Source: an uncultured Clostridia bacterium (GTDB lineage Bacteria > Bacillota > Clostridia > TANB77 > CAG-508). Taken from it: a stretch of DNA of 64,000 nucleotides. How positions within the stretch are numbered: the stretch's first letter is position 1; each line of letters begins with the position of its first letter. The notes under the pieces were generated by a model, which saw only the letters and a program-made list of their open reading frames with translations, was not told where the DNA came from and ran no database searches. Position numbers and translations under genes: made by a program. Of the stretch, positions 1 through 8,649 are shown in pieces. The stretch spans positions 132,666-196,665 of the forward strand of contig CAKPCK010000001.1 of assembly GCA_934141555.1 (NCBI GenBank), given 5' to 3'.

Positions 1-1
1 A

Positions 2-529
2 ACAAATGAAATAACAGGATGTGTGGATAAAATGTTAGATAGTCAAAGAAATAGACTTGGAGGAAAAATAAAATTCGGATTTAGTGCTCCAACATATATA
101 ATAAAAGCACAAACTGCTCCAGCATCATTTGATGGAAGAAAAAATGGAGAACCATTTGGAGTTCATATATCATCAGATAAGCCATCTGTAGCATATACAG
201 AATTAATACAATTTGCATCAAAACTTGATTATGATAATCACAGATTTAATGGAAATGTAGTAGACTTTATGATTACACCATCATTTATAGAAGACAACTT
301 TAGTAAAATGGTAGATTTTTTAATGCTAAGTATTAAATTAGGATTTTTCCAAATGCAAATGAATGTTACGAGTAGTGAAATATTAATAAAAGCCAAAGCA
401 AATCCTAAGGAATATGAAAATTTAATAGTAAGAGTATGGGGATTTAGTGCATATTTTAATGATTTGCCAGAAAGTTATAAAGATTTATTAATAGAAAGGG
501 CACTAAAAAATGAAGGTAAGAGTATCTAA
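2..529 (+). CDS. Glycyl radical enzyme, C-terminal part (partial)
   Basis: The reading frame is open from the first bases of the window, so only the last 175 or so residues of a larger enzyme are seen. The segment SFDGRKNGEPF and the C-terminal glycyl radical loop VRVWGFSAYF are typical of the pyruvate formate-lyase/glycerol dehydratase superfamily; the radical glycine is encoded at 440-442. The VRVxG(F/Y)SAYF form resembles dehydratase/eliminase members more than pyruvate formate-lyase itself. The active-site cysteine lies outside the window, so the substrate cannot be read. Its activase gene overlaps it by 20 bp, and sugar-modifying genes follow. Such enzymes are oxygen-sensitive, so an anaerobe is implied. 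Confidence 0.9.
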   Translation, partial: TNEITGCVDKMLDSQRNRLGGKIKFGFSAPTYIIKAQTAPASFDGRKNGEPFGVHISSDKPSVAYTELIQFASKLDYDNHRFNGNVVDFMITPSFIEDNFSKMVDFLMLSIKLGFFQMQMNVTSSEILIKAKANPKEYENLIVRVWGFSAYFNDLPESYKDLLIERALKNEGKSI

Positions 530-1280
530 TATTCAAAGATTTAGCTTACATGATGGACCTGGAATAAGAACAACAATATTTTTTAAAGGATGTAATTTGA
601 AATGTCCTTGGTGTGCAAACCCAGAAAACATTGATTTTATGCCAACACCATATATAAATGATAATACAAAAGAAGAAGGAATTTTTGGATATGAAGTTGA
701 AGCATTAGAATTATATGAAGAAATAATAAAAGATAAAGAATTTTATAAACTAAATAATGGAGGAGTAACATTTTCAGGTGGAGAACCAATGTTACAAATG
801 AGACAATTAGAAACATTATTACAAAAATTAAAAGAAGAAAAGATAAATATGTGTGTAGAGACTGCACTACAAGTTCCAAAAGAACTAGTAGAGATTGCTC
901 AAAAATATATAGATGAATTTATAATAGATATAAAAATATTAGATCCAATTAAATGTAAAGAAATATTAAATGGTAATATAGAATTATATTATGATAATCT
1001 AGAAATGTTAGCACAAAAAGACAAAATAAATATATTTAGAATACCATTAGTAAATGAATATACTTTGGAGGAACAGAATATAGAAAAAATATTAAAATTA
1101 CTTCAAAAATATAGACACAAAAAAGTAGAAATATTTAAAATACATAATTTAGCAGAAAGCAAGTATAAATCAATAGGAAAAGAAATGAGAAAATTTTCAG
1201 AAATAAAAGATGAAGATGTAGAAAAAATATATTCAAAACTAAAAAATCTAAATATGAATGTAGAAATAATAAAAATTTAG
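510..1280 (+). CDS. Glycyl radical enzyme activase (radical SAM)
   Basis: Radical SAM enzyme that would use S-adenosylmethionine and a [4Fe-4S] cluster to install the glycyl radical on the enzyme encoded just upstream. The cluster motif CxxxCxxC is at C28, C32 and C35 (GCNLKCPWC), preceded by HDGPGIRTT, the usual activase N-terminus. The SAM-binding FSGGEP motif is near residue 88. At 256 residues it lacks the extra ferredoxin-like cysteine clusters found in many dehydratase activases, so it is a minimal, PflA-like form. A GAAAGGG sequence inside the upstream gene can act as ribosome binding site. Translation is probably coupled to the upstream gene. Confidence 0.93.
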   Translation: MKVRVSNIQRFSLHDGPGIRTTIFFKGCNLKCPWCANPENIDFMPTPYINDNTKEEGIFGYEVEALELYEEIIKDKEFYKLNNGGVTFSGGEPMLQMRQLETLLQKLKEEKINMCVETALQVPKELVEIAQKYIDEFIIDIKILDPIKCKEILNGNIELYYDNLEMLAQKDKINIFRIPLVNEYTLEEQNIEKILKLLQKYRHKKVEIFKIHNLAESKYKSIGKEMRKFSEIKDEDVEKIYSKLKNLNMNVEIIKI

Positions 1281-1290
1281 GAGGTACTAG

Positions 1291-2259
1291 ATGAGCTTAT
1301 ATGACAAAATAGCCAAAAATCAAACATGTGTAAATATAGTAAGAGCAGTAAGAACAAAAAGAAAAGAAACAAATAAAAAGAAAAGAGTAAAAGGAAAATA
1401 TACTTTTATAAATCGAAAAAAAAATAGTGATAAATTATGCATTATATTAGCAGGTTACAAACAATTTTTATGGGAAGATGTATTTGGAAGAATTGGAAAA
1501 TATGCTCCAAAAGATATGGATATATGTATAGTTTCATCAGGATTATATAGTGATGAATTAGCTCAAATAGCAGAAAAAAATAGTTGGTCATATTTAAGTG
1601 TAAAGCAAAACAAAGTATCATTAGTTCAAAATATTGCTATAAATTTATTTGAAAATGCAAAAATGATTTATAAACTAGATGAAGATATATTTGTAACAAA
1701 AAATTTCTTTAATCAATTAATGATAACTTATAAAAATGCAGAAGAAAAGTCAACATATAGAGTTGGATTTGTAGCACCATTGATGCCAATAAATGGATAT
1801 GCACATGTTAGAGTATTACAGAAAACAGGATTATTAGAAAAATATGAAGAAAAATTCGGACGAGCTCAACATAATTGGGATACAACAGGAAAGGTAGTTG
1901 TAAATCCAGAAATTGCTAAATTTTTATGGGGAGAAACAGAAGAAAAATTAAGAGACATAGATAAATTAGATGAAGAATTTTCTAATCAAGAATTTTGTTA
2001 TTCAATATGTGCAATAAGATTTAGTATAGGAGCAATATTATTTTCTAGACAATTATGGGAAGATATGGGAAGATTTGAAGTAGGAATAGGAAATAATATG
2101 GGAAGAGATGAGATACAATTATGTAATTATTTATTATCAGATAGTAGGGCGATAATTGTTGCAGAAAATACAATTGCAGGCCATTTCTCATTTGGAAAGC
2201 AAACACCAGTTATGAAAGAATACTATAATTCACATAGAGAAATATTTAAAGTAAAATAG
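1291..2259 (+). CDS. GT-A type glycosyltransferase, substrate unknown
   Basis: A 322-residue soluble protein. The sequence YKLDEDIFVTKNFF near residues 126-139 looks like the acidic nucleotide-sugar/metal motif of GT-A fold transferases, and a second acidic segment (NMGRDEIQL) lies near residue 270 where the catalytic base is often found. The N-terminus is very basic (KRKETNKKKR), with no signal peptide or membrane helix. It sits 10 bp after the activase and 11 bp before the UDP-galactopyranose mutase, with a good GGAGG site. A galactofuranosyl or related transferase would fit the context, but that is inference; the exact family was not recognised with certainty. Confidence 0.65.
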   Translation: MSLYDKIAKNQTCVNIVRAVRTKRKETNKKKRVKGKYTFINRKKNSDKLCIILAGYKQFLWEDVFGRIGKYAPKDMDICIVSSGLYSDELAQIAEKNSWSYLSVKQNKVSLVQNIAINLFENAKMIYKLDEDIFVTKNFFNQLMITYKNAEEKSTYRVGFVAPLMPINGYAHVRVLQKTGLLEKYEEKFGRAQHNWDTTGKVVVNPEIAKFLWGETEEKLRDIDKLDEEFSNQEFCYSICAIRFSIGAILFSRQLWEDMGRFEVGIGNNMGRDEIQLCNYLLSDSRAIIVAENTIAGHFSFGKQTPVMKEYYNSHREIFKVK

Positions 2260-2270
2260 GAGGAAATGTT

Positions 2271-3374
2271 ATGAAAAAATATGATTATTTAATAGTAGGT
2301 GCAGGCTTATATGGAGCAGTATTTGCATATGAAGCAAATAAGAGAGGAAAAAAATGTTTAGTAATAGATAGAAGAAATCATATAGGAGGAAATATTTATT
2401 GCGAAAATATAAATGGAATAAATGTACATAAATATGGTGCACATATTTTTCATACAAGTGATAAAGAAATATGGAACTATGTAAATCAATTTGTAGAATT
2501 TAATAATTACGTAAATTCTCCAATAGCAAATTATAAAGGAGAAATATATAATTTACCATTTAATATGAATACATTTTCAAAATTATGGGGAATATCAACT
2601 CCAAAAGAAGCGCAAGAAAAAATAGAAGAACAAAAAGCAGAATATAATATAACAGAACCTCAAAATTTAGAAGAACAAGCAATATCACTAGTTGGAAAAG
2701 ATATTTATTTGAAATTAGTAAAAGAATATACAGAAAAACAATGGGGAAGAGATTGCAAAGAATTACCAGCATTTATTATAAAAAGATTACCTGTAAGATT
2801 CACATATGATAATAATTACTTTAATGATAGATATCAAGGTATTCCAATGGGAGGATATAATATAATTATTGAAAAATTATTGGAAAATGCTAATATAGAA
2901 TTAGGTGTAGACTACTTAAAAAATAAAGAAAAATATAACGAATTAGCAGATAAAATTTTATACACAGGAATGATTGACGAATTTTATGATTACAAATTAG
3001 GAAATCTTGAATGGCGTTCTTTAAAGTTTGAAAATGAAATATTAGAAAATGAAGATAATTATCAAGGAAATGCAGTTGTAAATTATACAAGTCATGATCA
3101 AAAATATACAAGAATAATAGAACATAAACATTTTGAATTTAATAAATGTAAAGGAACTGTTATAACAAAAGAATATCCACAAGACTGGAAAAAAGGTGAT
3201 GAAGCATATTATCCAGTAAATGATGAAAAAAATAATACTTTATTTGCAAAATATAGAGAATTAGCAAATAAAGAAGAAAAAGTAATATTTGGTGGAAGAT
3301 TAGGAAATTATAAATATTATGATATGGATAAAGTAATAAAAGCAGCATTAGAAATGGTAGAAGAAATTATGTAA
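2271..3374 (+). CDS. glf: UDP-galactopyranose mutase
   Basis: FAD-dependent enzyme that interconverts UDP-galactopyranose and UDP-galactofuranose, the donor for galactofuranose in surface glycans. The N-terminal dinucleotide-binding motif VGAGLYGAVFA (residues 8-18) and the family signature RRNHIGGN (about residues 34-41) are clear. The GAHIFHTSD segment follows, and EYTEKQWG and RLPVRFTYDNNYFNDRYQG match the substrate-binding half. Length (367) is normal. The start follows an AGGAGG site 11 bp after the preceding gene. It shares the operon with a glycosyltransferase and is followed by galE, which would supply the UDP-galactose. Confidence 0.97.
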   Translation: MKKYDYLIVGAGLYGAVFAYEANKRGKKCLVIDRRNHIGGNIYCENINGINVHKYGAHIFHTSDKEIWNYVNQFVEFNNYVNSPIANYKGEIYNLPFNMNTFSKLWGISTPKEAQEKIEEQKAEYNITEPQNLEEQAISLVGKDIYLKLVKEYTEKQWGRDCKELPAFIIKRLPVRFTYDNNYFNDRYQGIPMGGYNIIIEKLLENANIELGVDYLKNKEKYNELADKILYTGMIDEFYDYKLGNLEWRSLKFENEILENEDNYQGNAVVNYTSHDQKYTRIIEHKHFEFNKCKGTVITKEYPQDWKKGDEAYYPVNDEKNNTLFAKYRELANKEEKVIFGGRLGNYKYYDMDKVIKAALEMVEEIM

Positions 3375-3417
3375 GACATAAAACGTTGAGATATTAAATA
3401 AGAAAGGACTTGATGAT

Positions 3418-4425
3418 ATGTCAATATTAGTAACAGGTGGAGCTGGTTTTATAGGAAGCCACACAGTAGTTGAATTATTAAATTCAGGAAGAGAAGTTGT
3501 TATAATAGATAATTTTTCAAATAGTAAACCAGAAGTATTGGAAAACATAAAAAAAATAACAGGAAAAGATTTTAAATTTTATGAGATAGATTATTTAAAT
3601 AAAAATAAATTAGAAAAAGTTTTTGAAGAAAATAATATAGAAGCAGTTTTAAATTTTGCTGGTTATAAATCTGTTGGAGAATCAGTGAAAAAGCCATTAG
3701 AATATTATGAAAATAATATATCTGGTGCTCTAATTTTACTAAAAACCATGAAAAAATATAATGTAAAAAAATTTATATTCAGTTCATCAGCAACAGTATA
3801 TGGAGAACCAGAAAAAATACCACTAACAGAAGACTGTAAAATAGGTGGAACAACAAATCCTTATGGAACAACCAAATTATTTATTGAACAAATATTACAA
3901 GATTTATATAAATCAGATAATACTTGGGATATAGCGATATTAAGATATTTTAATCCAGTAGGAGCACATGAAAGTGGATTAATAGGTGAAGAACCACAAG
4001 GAATTCCAAATAATTTAATGCCATATATAGTAAGAGTTGCTTCTGGAGAATTAGAACAACTATCTGTATTTGGAGATGATTATAATACACCAGATGGAAC
4101 AGGAGTAAGAGATTATATACATGTAGTAGATTTAGCAAAAGGACATATAAAAGCATTAGAAAAGCTAGAAAAAGAAAATACTGGTATATATATTTACAAT
4201 TTGGGAACTGGTGTTGGATATAGTGTTTTAGATATGGTAAAAGCATTTGAAGAATCAACAGGAAAAAAAGTAAATTACAAAATTGTAGAAAGAAGAGCTG
4301 GTGATATAGCAACATGTTATTCAGATCCAACAAAAGCTAAAAAAGAGCTAAATTGGGAAGCAACAAAAACACTAAAAGATATGTGTAAAGACTCTTGGAA
4401 ATACATTCAAAATAGAAAAAAATAG
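3418..4425 (+). CDS. galE: UDP-glucose 4-epimerase
   Basis: Extended short-chain dehydrogenase that interconverts UDP-glucose and UDP-galactose using tightly bound NAD. The NAD motif GGAGFIGSH is at residues 7-15; the catalytic Ser-Ser-Ala-Thr-Val-Tyr-Gly segment and the YGTTK catalytic tyrosine/lysine pair are present, as is RYFNPVGAHESGLIGE. Length (335) is that of bacterial GalE. It lies 43 bp after glf with an AAGGAC-type ribosome binding site and no promoter or terminator that I can see between, so it is probably co-transcribed and provides UDP-galactose to the mutase. Confidence 0.96.
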   Translation: MSILVTGGAGFIGSHTVVELLNSGREVVIIDNFSNSKPEVLENIKKITGKDFKFYEIDYLNKNKLEKVFEENNIEAVLNFAGYKSVGESVKKPLEYYENNISGALILLKTMKKYNVKKFIFSSSATVYGEPEKIPLTEDCKIGGTTNPYGTTKLFIEQILQDLYKSDNTWDIAILRYFNPVGAHESGLIGEEPQGIPNNLMPYIVRVASGELEQLSVFGDDYNTPDGTGVRDYIHVVDLAKGHIKALEKLEKENTGIYIYNLGTGVGYSVLDMVKAFEESTGKKVNYKIVERRAGDIATCYSDPTKAKKELNWEATKTLKDMCKDSWKYIQNRKK

Positions 4426-4571
4426 AAAAATAAAAGTTAGATATTTTGTAATAATAAATTTTTAAATAATGAATATAATTTGGAAAAATGTACATAAAAT
4501 AATAGGGAATATAAAACGTACAAAAATACAAAAGTTAGAAAATTGAATTATTGGAAGGAAATTGATTATTT

Positions 4572-5567
4572 ATGTTTGGATTTGGGCAAGATATAGGAAT
4601 AGATTTAGGAACAGCAACAATAATTGCATATGTAAAAGGAAAAGGTGTTGTTTTAAGAGAACCATCAGTAGTTGCTGTTGATAGTAATACAAAAGAAGTT
4701 TTGGCGGTTGGACAAGAAGCAAGAAGAATGTTAGGAAGAACACCAGGAAATATAGTAGCAACTAGACCATTAAGAGAGGGAGTAATATCAGATTATACAG
4801 TAACTGAAAAAATGTTAAAATATTTTATAAATAAAGTAAAAGGAAAAACAATATTTTCACCAAGAACAATGATTTGTATACCATCAAGAGTTACAGAAGT
4901 AGAGAAAAAAGCTGTTATAGATGCTGCAATGCAAGCTGGAGCAAGAAAAGTATTCTTAATAGAAGAACCAATTGCTGCAGCAATTGGAGCAGGGTTAGAT
5001 ATTGCAAAACCTTGTGGAAATATGATTGTAGATATTGGTGGAGGAACAACTGATATAGCAGTAATCTCTCTTGGAGGATCTGTAGAAAGTACTTCTTTGA
5101 AAGTTGCAGGAGACAAATTTGATGAATCAATTGTAAAATATATAAAGAAAAAACATAATGTAATGATTGGAGAAAGAACAGCAGAAGATTTAAAAATAAA
5201 CATTGGATGTGTATATCCTAAAATTCAAGATTCACAGATGGAAATAAGAGGAAGAGATTTAACAACAGGATTACCAAAAAATATTATTGTACATTCAAGT
5301 GAAATGTTAGAAGCATTAATAGAACCAGCAATGCAAATTGTAGAAGCAGTTCATTCAGTTTTAGAAAAAACTCCACCAGAACTATCAGCAGATATAAGTG
5401 ATAGAGGAATTTATATGACAGGTGGAGGATGTCTAATTGATGGATTAGATAGATTATTACAAGAAAAAACAGGAATAAATGTTATGATAGCTGATGATGC
5501 AGTATCATGTGTAGCTTTAGGAACAGGAAAAGCATTAGATAATTTAGATAATTTGGAAAGAAAATAG
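4572..5567 (+). CDS. mreB: Rod-shape determining actin homologue MreB
   Basis: Bacterial actin that forms membrane-associated filaments and guides lateral wall synthesis. Phosphate and adenosine binding motifs are visible: GIDLGTATI near the N-terminus, VDIGGGTTDIAVIS in the middle and YMTGGGCLIDGLDRLL near the C-terminus, with EEPIAAAIGAGL between. The N-terminus MFGFGQDIG starts with a short amphipathic stretch. At 331 residues it is full length. No mreC or mreD follows; the gene ends at a terminator, so this could be an Mbl/MreBH-type paralogue. A GGAAGG site precedes the ATG, and 146 bp of featureless AT-rich DNA separates it from galE. Confidence 0.95.
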   Translation: MFGFGQDIGIDLGTATIIAYVKGKGVVLREPSVVAVDSNTKEVLAVGQEARRMLGRTPGNIVATRPLREGVISDYTVTEKMLKYFINKVKGKTIFSPRTMICIPSRVTEVEKKAVIDAAMQAGARKVFLIEEPIAAAIGAGLDIAKPCGNMIVDIGGGTTDIAVISLGGSVESTSLKVAGDKFDESIVKYIKKKHNVMIGERTAEDLKINIGCVYPKIQDSQMEIRGRDLTTGLPKNIIVHSSEMLEALIEPAMQIVEAVHSVLEKTPPELSADISDRGIYMTGGGCLIDGLDRLLQEKTGINVMIADDAVSCVALGTGKALDNLDNLERK

Positions 5568-5596
5568 AAAAAGAGGCTTATAAAGTCTCTTTTTTG
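5568..5596 (+). terminator. Intrinsic terminator after mreB
   Basis: AAAAAGAGGCT pairs with AGTCTCTTTTT around a five-base loop, one G-U pair, and ends in a T run. It starts right after the mreB stop codon. Confidence 0.85.
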
Positions 5597-5605
5597 TAGA
5601 TAAAA

Positions 5606-5644
5606 AAATATAAGATAAAATTAAAGTATTTTATCTTATATTTT
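5606..5644 (-). terminator. Intrinsic terminator after rpsT
   Basis: Perfect inverted repeat ATATAAGATAAAAT ... TATTTTATCTTATAT just past the rpsT stop codon, with a T-rich tract on the minus strand (A run on the plus strand at 5602-5608). AT-only stem, so strength is uncertain. Confidence 0.75.
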
Positions 5645-5646
5645 AA

Positions 5647-5910
5647 CTATGCCATAGCATTTAATTTTTTTGACATACTAGATTTTTTTCTAGCAGCTGT
5701 GTTTTTTACGATAACACCTTTTGTACAAGCTTGATCAACTTTCTTTGTAGCTTCAGACATTAAAGTTGTAGCTTCTGCTTTATTTCCAGCAGCAACTGCT
5801 TGCTCAAATTTCTTAACAGCTGATTTATATGCACTCTTAATCATATTATTTGTTAATGTTTTCTTTTCAATAATCTTAACTCTCTTTTTTGCTGATTTAA
5901 TATTTGGCAT
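5647..5910 (-). CDS. rpsT: 30S ribosomal protein S20
   Basis: Small basic protein that binds 16S rRNA early in assembly of the small subunit. The N-terminus MPNIKSAKKRVKIIEKK and the length of 87 residues are diagnostic, and the protein is a Lys/Ala-rich helical bundle. A strong AGAGGAGG site precedes the ATG. It has its own promoter (5954-5982) and terminator and is transcribed against mreB and rpiB, a common solitary arrangement for rpsT. Confidence 0.98.
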   Translation of the reverse strand: MPNIKSAKKRVKIIEKKTLTNNMIKSAYKSAVKKFEQAVAAGNKAEATTLMSEATKKVDQACTKGVIVKNTAARKKSSMSKKLNAMA

Positions 5911-5953
5911 TTAAAATGCACCTCCTCTTAGTAAAATAACTATAACGCATACA

Positions 5954-5982
5954 ATTATAACATACAAAATTTATTTTGACAA
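5954..5982 (-). promoter_or_regulatory. Sigma-A promoter of rpsT
   Basis: On the minus strand TTGTCA (5977-5982), 17-bp spacer, TATAAT (5954-5959) with an upstream TG (extended -10). Confidence 0.85.
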
Positions 5983-6010
5983 TACCAAAAAAGGATTTTT
6001 TTGAAAATTG

Positions 6011-6039
6011 TTGCACTTTATACAAGAATATGATATATT
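6011..6039 (+). promoter_or_regulatory. Sigma-A promoter of the rpiB operon
   Basis: TTGCAC (6011-6016), 17-bp spacer, TATATT (6034-6039) with an extended -10 TG; about 57 bp before the rpiB start. Confidence 0.75.
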
Positions 6040-6095
6040 AGTAAAGAATTTATCAAATCATAAAATTACTATTAAATAAGGAAAGGTGAGTGTTT

Positions 6096-6542
6096 ATGAT
6101 AGCAATTGGGAGTGACCATGGAGGTTATAAATTAAAAGAAGAAATAAAAAAATATTTAGAAGAAAAAGAAATAGAATATGAAGATTGTGGAACATTTTCT
6201 GAAGATAGAGCAGATTATCCAGAAATAGCTAAAACAGTAGCATTAGAGATTCAAAATAAACAATGTGATAAAGGAATATTAATATGTCGTTCAGGAATAG
6301 GGATGAGTATTGTTGCAAACAAATTTAAAGGAATAAGATGTGCAAAATGTGATAATGAAGAAGAAGCAAAATATTCAAAAATGCATAATGATAGTAATGT
6401 ATTAGCATTAGGTGCAGATTATATAGAAAAAGATGAAGCAATAAGAATAGTAAGAATGTGGTTAGCAACAGAATTTGAAGGTGGAAGACATCAAGAAAGA
6501 ATACAAATGATAGATGAAATTGAAAACGAAAATATGAAATAA
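6096..6542 (+). CDS. rpiB: Ribose-5-phosphate isomerase B
   Basis: Interconverts ribose 5-phosphate and ribulose 5-phosphate in the non-oxidative pentose phosphate pathway. The RpiB signatures IGSDHGGYKLKEEIK at the N-terminus and CRSGIGMSIVANKFKGIR in the middle (the catalytic cysteine is in the RpiB/LacAB CxxGxGxS region) are present. The ATG at 6096 is preferred over a GTG at 6090 because the AAAGGTGAG ribosome binding site ends just before the GTG and sits at the right distance from the ATG. The protein has 148 residues, normal for the family. The next gene starts 15 bp downstream. Confidence 0.95.
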   Translation: MIAIGSDHGGYKLKEEIKKYLEEKEIEYEDCGTFSEDRADYPEIAKTVALEIQNKQCDKGILICRSGIGMSIVANKFKGIRCAKCDNEEEAKYSKMHNDSNVLALGADYIEKDEAIRIVRMWLATEFEGGRHQERIQMIDEIENENMK

Positions 6543-6557
6543 TGGAGGAATACATAA

Positions 6558-7673
6558 ATGTGGGGAAATATAGCAATTGCTTTTATATTAGCATTTATAG
6601 TATCATTTGTAGCAACACCATATACAATAAGAATAGCTAATAAAATAGGGGCAGTAGATATACCAAAAGACCAAAGAAGAATGCATACAAAAGCAATGCC
6701 AAAATTTGGGGGGCCAGCAGTAATTTTAGGTGTCTTAGTATCAATGATATATTTAATTGCAGTAATGTCAATTGAAGGAAGTTTAGATTTATTTTCAACA
6801 CAACAATATGGAAAAAAATTATTAGGAGTATTGTTAGGTGTTATTGTAATTGCAATAACAGGAACGTTAGATGATATAAAAACATTAAAACCATGGCAAG
6901 AATTGTTAGGGCAGACAATAGCTGCAATAATAGTAGTAGCATTTGGAATCAAAATAGAACATTTAGACATTCCATTTTTATATAAAATAGGGTTTAATGA
7001 ATCATTTTCAACAATAATAACAGTGTTATGGATTGTAGGAGTAACAAATGCTATAAATTTAATAGATGGATTAGATGGATTATCATCTGGAATATCATTA
7101 ATATCATGTATATCATTATTAATAATATTTGTATTAAATGAATCTCCAATGATTGCAACAGTGATAGTAACAGCAATGTCAGGAGCGTTAGTAGGATTTT
7201 TACCATATAATTTTTCACCTGCAAAAACATTTATTGGAGATACTGGATCAAATTTTCTTGGATTTATGTTGGCAATAGTATCAATATTAGGAGTGGCAAA
7301 AACATATACATTAGCAGTAATTGTATTACCAGTAATTGTATTAGGATTACCAATATTTGATGTATTATTTGCAATAGTAAGAAGAATTGTAAAAGGAAAA
7401 TCAATAAAAGCTGTATTTAAGCCAGACAAAGGACATTTACACCATAGATTAGTAGAAAAAGGGTTTACACCAAAACAAGCAGTACTAATATTATATGGTT
7501 TAAGTGCATCACTTGGAATGTTTGCAATAATTTTATTTGACAGTGGAATATGGAAAGCATTATCATTTTTACTACTAATAATAGCAGCAGTAGCTATGGG
7601 ATATAGAAACTTTATTCAAGAACGAGAAGCAAGACCTAAAATTGATGGAAAAATAGAAAAAAATGATAATTAA
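6558..7673 (+). CDS. Undecaprenyl-phosphate N-acetylhexosamine-1-phosphate transferase (WecA/TagO family)
   Basis: Polytopic membrane enzyme that attaches a sugar-1-phosphate from a UDP-sugar to undecaprenyl phosphate, the first step in teichoic acid or other surface polymer synthesis. Family motifs are visible: the PKFGGPAV segment, GTLDDIKTLKPWQ (the Asp-Asp motif), the NAINLIDGLDGLSSG core, FIGDTGSNFLG and the cytoplasmic histidine loop GHLHHRLVEKGF. About ten hydrophobic segments span the 371 residues. It resembles TagO/WecA more than MraY because of the HLHHRL loop. Preceded by GGAGG and probably co-transcribed with rpiB. With the many glycosyltransferases in this window it would provide the lipid-linked first sugar. 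Confidence 0.93.
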   Translation: MWGNIAIAFILAFIVSFVATPYTIRIANKIGAVDIPKDQRRMHTKAMPKFGGPAVILGVLVSMIYLIAVMSIEGSLDLFSTQQYGKKLLGVLLGVIVIAITGTLDDIKTLKPWQELLGQTIAAIIVVAFGIKIEHLDIPFLYKIGFNESFSTIITVLWIVGVTNAINLIDGLDGLSSGISLISCISLLIIFVLNESPMIATVIVTAMSGALVGFLPYNFSPAKTFIGDTGSNFLGFMLAIVSILGVAKTYTLAVIVLPVIVLGLPIFDVLFAIVRRIVKGKSIKAVFKPDKGHLHHRLVEKGFTPKQAVLILYGLSASLGMFAIILFDSGIWKALSFLLLIIAAVAMGYRNFIQEREARPKIDGKIEKNDN

Positions 7674-7724
7674 AATAATTATTTCAACATAGTAAAAAAC
7701 AGTAAGAAAGGAATGATAACAAAA

Positions 7725-8612
7725 ATGAAAGACCAAATAATAAAATTTTTAGCATATAATGGAAAAATATCAGTAGTATGTTGTTCAACAACAAATTTAG
7801 TTGAAAAAGCAAGAATCTTACATGATTTGAGTCCACTATCAACAGCAGCTATGGGAAGAATATTAACAATAACATCATTAATTGGGTCTGAAATGAAAAA
7901 TGAAACAGATAAATTAACAATACAAATAAAAGGAAATGGACCAATAGGTAAAATAGTTGCAGTATCTGACAATAAGCCTCATGTAAAAGCATGTATAACA
8001 AATCCACATGCTGATTTACCATTAAATGAATTTGGAAAATTAGATGTAGGTGGAGGAATTGGAAACGAAGGATTTATAAATGTAATAAAAGATATAGGAT
8101 TAAAAGAACCATATATAGGAATAAGTCCATTAATTTCAGGAGAAATAGCAGAAGATTTTGCAAATTATTTTGAAACATCTGAACAAAAACAAACAGCAGT
8201 AGCATTAGGAGTATTAGTAGACAAAAATGGAGTTCGTTCAAGCGGAGGATATATAATTTCACCAATGCCTGACGCAACAGATGAAGAAATAACAAAAATA
8301 GAAAAATCTATATTTGAAGCTGGTGCAATGTCAAAAATGTTAGATCAAAACTTAACACTAAAAGAAATAGCGCAAAAAATAACAGGTGATAAAAATGTTA
8401 AAATAATAGATAGTTCAATAGAACCAGAATATGAATGTGGATGTAGTAAAGAAAAATTTGCAGGAAGTTTAGCAACATTAGGAGAAAAACAATTAAAAGA
8501 AATAATTGAAGAAGACGGAAAAGCAGAAATAAAATGTCAATTTTGTAATAAAATATATCAATTTAATAAAGAAGAATTAGAGCAAATTTTAAAAGAAGCA
8601 AAAAGTAAATAA
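7725..8612 (+). CDS. hslO: Redox-regulated chaperone Hsp33
   Basis: Cytosolic holdase chaperone switched on when oxidation releases zinc from four C-terminal cysteines. The CxC and CxxC zinc motifs are at C238/C240 and C271/C274. The N-terminus KISVVCCSTTNLVEKAR and LSPLSTAAMGRILT fits the Hsp33 domain. I chose the ATG at 7725 instead of 7713 because the AGAAAGGA site abuts 7713. The protein has 295 residues, normal length. In a presumed anaerobe it would protect against oxygen exposure. It lies 51 bp after the wecA/tagO-like gene. Confidence 0.94.
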   Translation: MKDQIIKFLAYNGKISVVCCSTTNLVEKARILHDLSPLSTAAMGRILTITSLIGSEMKNETDKLTIQIKGNGPIGKIVAVSDNKPHVKACITNPHADLPLNEFGKLDVGGGIGNEGFINVIKDIGLKEPYIGISPLISGEIAEDFANYFETSEQKQTAVALGVLVDKNGVRSSGGYIISPMPDATDEEITKIEKSIFEAGAMSKMLDQNLTLKEIAQKITGDKNVKIIDSSIEPEYECGCSKEKFAGSLATLGEKQLKEIIEEDGKAEIKCQFCNKIYQFNKEELEQILKEAKSK

Positions 8613-8649
8613 AATATAATATAATAATAATCAGAAAGGAAGAAGAAAA

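Noticed and set aside
6491..7429. Long minus-strand open frame of 312 codons opposite the wecA/tagO-like gene
   Set aside because: It is antisense to a well-supported membrane protein gene; A-rich, regular codons on one strand give few stops on the other. No ribosome binding site or family motif.
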